This document shows positions 5,770-6,715 of a stretch of 6,715 nt of DNA, piece after piece. Source of the DNA: Lachnospiraceae bacterium (GTDB lineage Bacteria > Bacillota > Clostridia > Lachnospirales > Lachnospiraceae). The position numbers were made by a program, and so were the translations under genes. How positions within the stretch are numbered: the first letter of the stretch is position 1; each line of letters opens with the position of its first letter. The stretch is from positions 1 to 6,715 of the forward strand of contig VSNJ01000197.1 in the NCBI GenBank assembly GCA_009774235.1, given 5' to 3'. The notes beneath the pieces were generated by a model that did no database searches, had not been told where the DNA came from, and saw only the letters and a list, made by a program, of their open reading frames with translations.

Positions 5770-6714
5770 TTATTTCTCCCTTCGTATAGATTCAAAAAAT
5801 ATAGAATGTGGTGCTCTCCAATCGTATATTCTACACTTTGGTGATATTTTTTCTGTTTTTTCTTCTTTTCTATCTTCTATGCCATCCATGAAATCAAATA
5901 AAGAATATTGGTATATATCCTCTTCTGGAACACCTAATGGAACTGTACCTGTTAAACCATCCATCTGCCATAAATTCCAAGCTATAATATTCGCTATTTT
6001 TTTTAATTCAGAAACCACTGGCTCTCTGTTCCACTTGTATTTAAGATAATCTACAAATGTCATAAGAAGATTTATTCTGCCAATTAAAAGATTATCACCT
6101 TGAAATTCATAACCATAAACACTTTGATACGCTCTAATAACCCAGTCCATCCATTCTGTTTCGCAATCAATGTTTTCGTTTATTATCCTAAGTTTACGAT
6201 CAAGAATTCCTATCCTGTTTTCTATTTTTATAAGTTCACCTGTAGCAGCATCATATCTTGAAACAATAAATGGAGCTTCTCCACAAGTTATTTCTAACCG
6301 TCTGGAATCTACATATTGTTTCCAGGTTTTTTTCTCAGGAAACATAATTTTTTCAGTTGTTGATTCCCATGATTTTTCTTTTTCAATATTAAATACATTT
6401 CTCCTGCCAAACCATTCCTCATCACAATAATTATTCATATGATTGCATATCCAAGATGGAGTAAATACTTCGGCATGGTTTTTTGTACGTTCTTGCTGTT
6501 GTTCCATAGCCTTCATAATTCTAGGCTGTATCATAATGGAATTAAATCCTGTTATTGCTTCCACAGTTATCTGCTTATCATCAGAATATTGAATACCAAA
6601 ACTTTCATAGCTCTTTGTTGCCCAAATAATATTTTTTTTAGTTGTTTTATCTTTTAATAAAATATTTAGCGGAGTTTTAACAGGACAAGAGTTTAACTGA
6701 ATTACCGCTTCCAA
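5770..6714 (-). CDS. Eco57I-like methyltransferase N-terminal half (SAM-binding subunit), 5' end incomplete
   Basis: Probable S-adenosylmethionine-binding half of the adenine methyltransferase completed by the next gene. Over 314 visible residues it shows motif X as AEVFTPSWI (81-89), a motif I segment LEITCGEAPFIVSRYD (140-155) and a motif II-like VYGYEFQGDNLL (199-210), then an acidic stretch and DWRAPHSIFFESI (298-310) before a TAA stop. No NPPY is present. The same frame continues after the stop, through one AAA codon, into the ATG of the catalytic-half gene. The frame is open to the window edge: the first codon seen is TTG at 6714-6712, with no ribosome-binding site visible, so the true start is probably a little outside the window and the TTG is either an internal leucine or an unverified start. 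The motifs look intact and the protein looks functional if the other half is supplied. The alternative reading is a recent nonsense mutation in a once-fused methyltransferase. Confidence 0.86.
   Translation of the reverse strand: MEAVIQLNSCPVKTPLNILLKDKTTKKNIIWATKSYESFGIQYSDDKQITVEAITGFNSIMIQPRIMKAMEQQQERTKNHAEVFTPSWICNHMNNYCDEEWFGRRNVFNIEKEKSWESTTEKIMFPEKKTWKQYVDSRRLEITCGEAPFIVSRYDAATGELIKIENRIGILDRKLRIINENIDCETEWMDWVIRAYQSVYGYEFQGDNLLIGRINLLMTFVDYLKYKWNREPVVSELKKIANIIAWNLWQMDGLTGTVPLGVPEEDIYQYSLFDFMDGIEDRKEEKTEKISPKCRIYDWRAPHSIFFESIRREK
5776..5782 (-). promoter_or_regulatory. Ribosome-binding site at the split of the methyltransferase
   Basis: On the minus strand AAGGGAG, which also encodes the last arginine/glutamate codons of the N-half, is followed by 9 nt (containing the TAA stop) and then the ATG at 5766-5764. 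The spacing is near ideal, so the C-half can be made by re-initiation or independent entry. This makes the split more likely to be a working arrangement than simple gene decay. Confidence 0.65.
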
Positions 6715-6715
6715 A

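Overview
The window is AT-rich, and all of its genes lie on the minus strand, so transcription runs from high to low coordinates. Low GC, strong AGGAG/GGGAGG ribosome-binding sites, very short or overlapping gene junctions and a SigA-type sigma factor all point to a Firmicute, most likely a Clostridia/Lachnospiraceae-type gut bacterium. This placement is an inference from sequence style, not from a marker gene. It looks like an accessory (defence-island) region.

In transcription order, the first block (about 6715 to 1430) is a restriction-modification operon of three genes. (1) A 5'-incomplete protein carries the N-terminal half of an Eco57I-like adenine methyltransferase (AEVFTP and LEITCGEAPF motifs). 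(2) A protein starting in the same frame, 3 nt after the first gene's stop, carries the C-terminal half: the catalytic NPPY motif plus a likely target-recognition region. (3) A 1109-residue protein combines a GIY-YIG/T5orf172-type nuclease-like domain, an SF2 helicase motor and, at its C-terminus, a second, degenerate methyltransferase N-half that stops just before where NPPY would be. The likely job is host DNA methylation by genes 1+2 and ATP-driven restriction by gene 3. The second methyltransferase half in gene 3 suggests that the single NPPY/recognition subunit might be shared between the two activities.

The second block follows a 157-bp gap without an evident terminator. It holds a 378-residue RpoD-like sigma factor and then a tightly coupled small gene that runs off the window. 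The gap contains sigma-70-like promoter elements and a pair of similar repeats 30 bp apart that could be operators. The sigma factor keeps its -35-reading helix intact but is altered in regions 1.1/1.2 and at one -10 contact position, so it may be an accessory sigma that controls this island. No RNA genes, insertion sequences, CRISPR arrays or tRNA/attachment sites were seen, and no gene-free stretch exceeds 157 bp.
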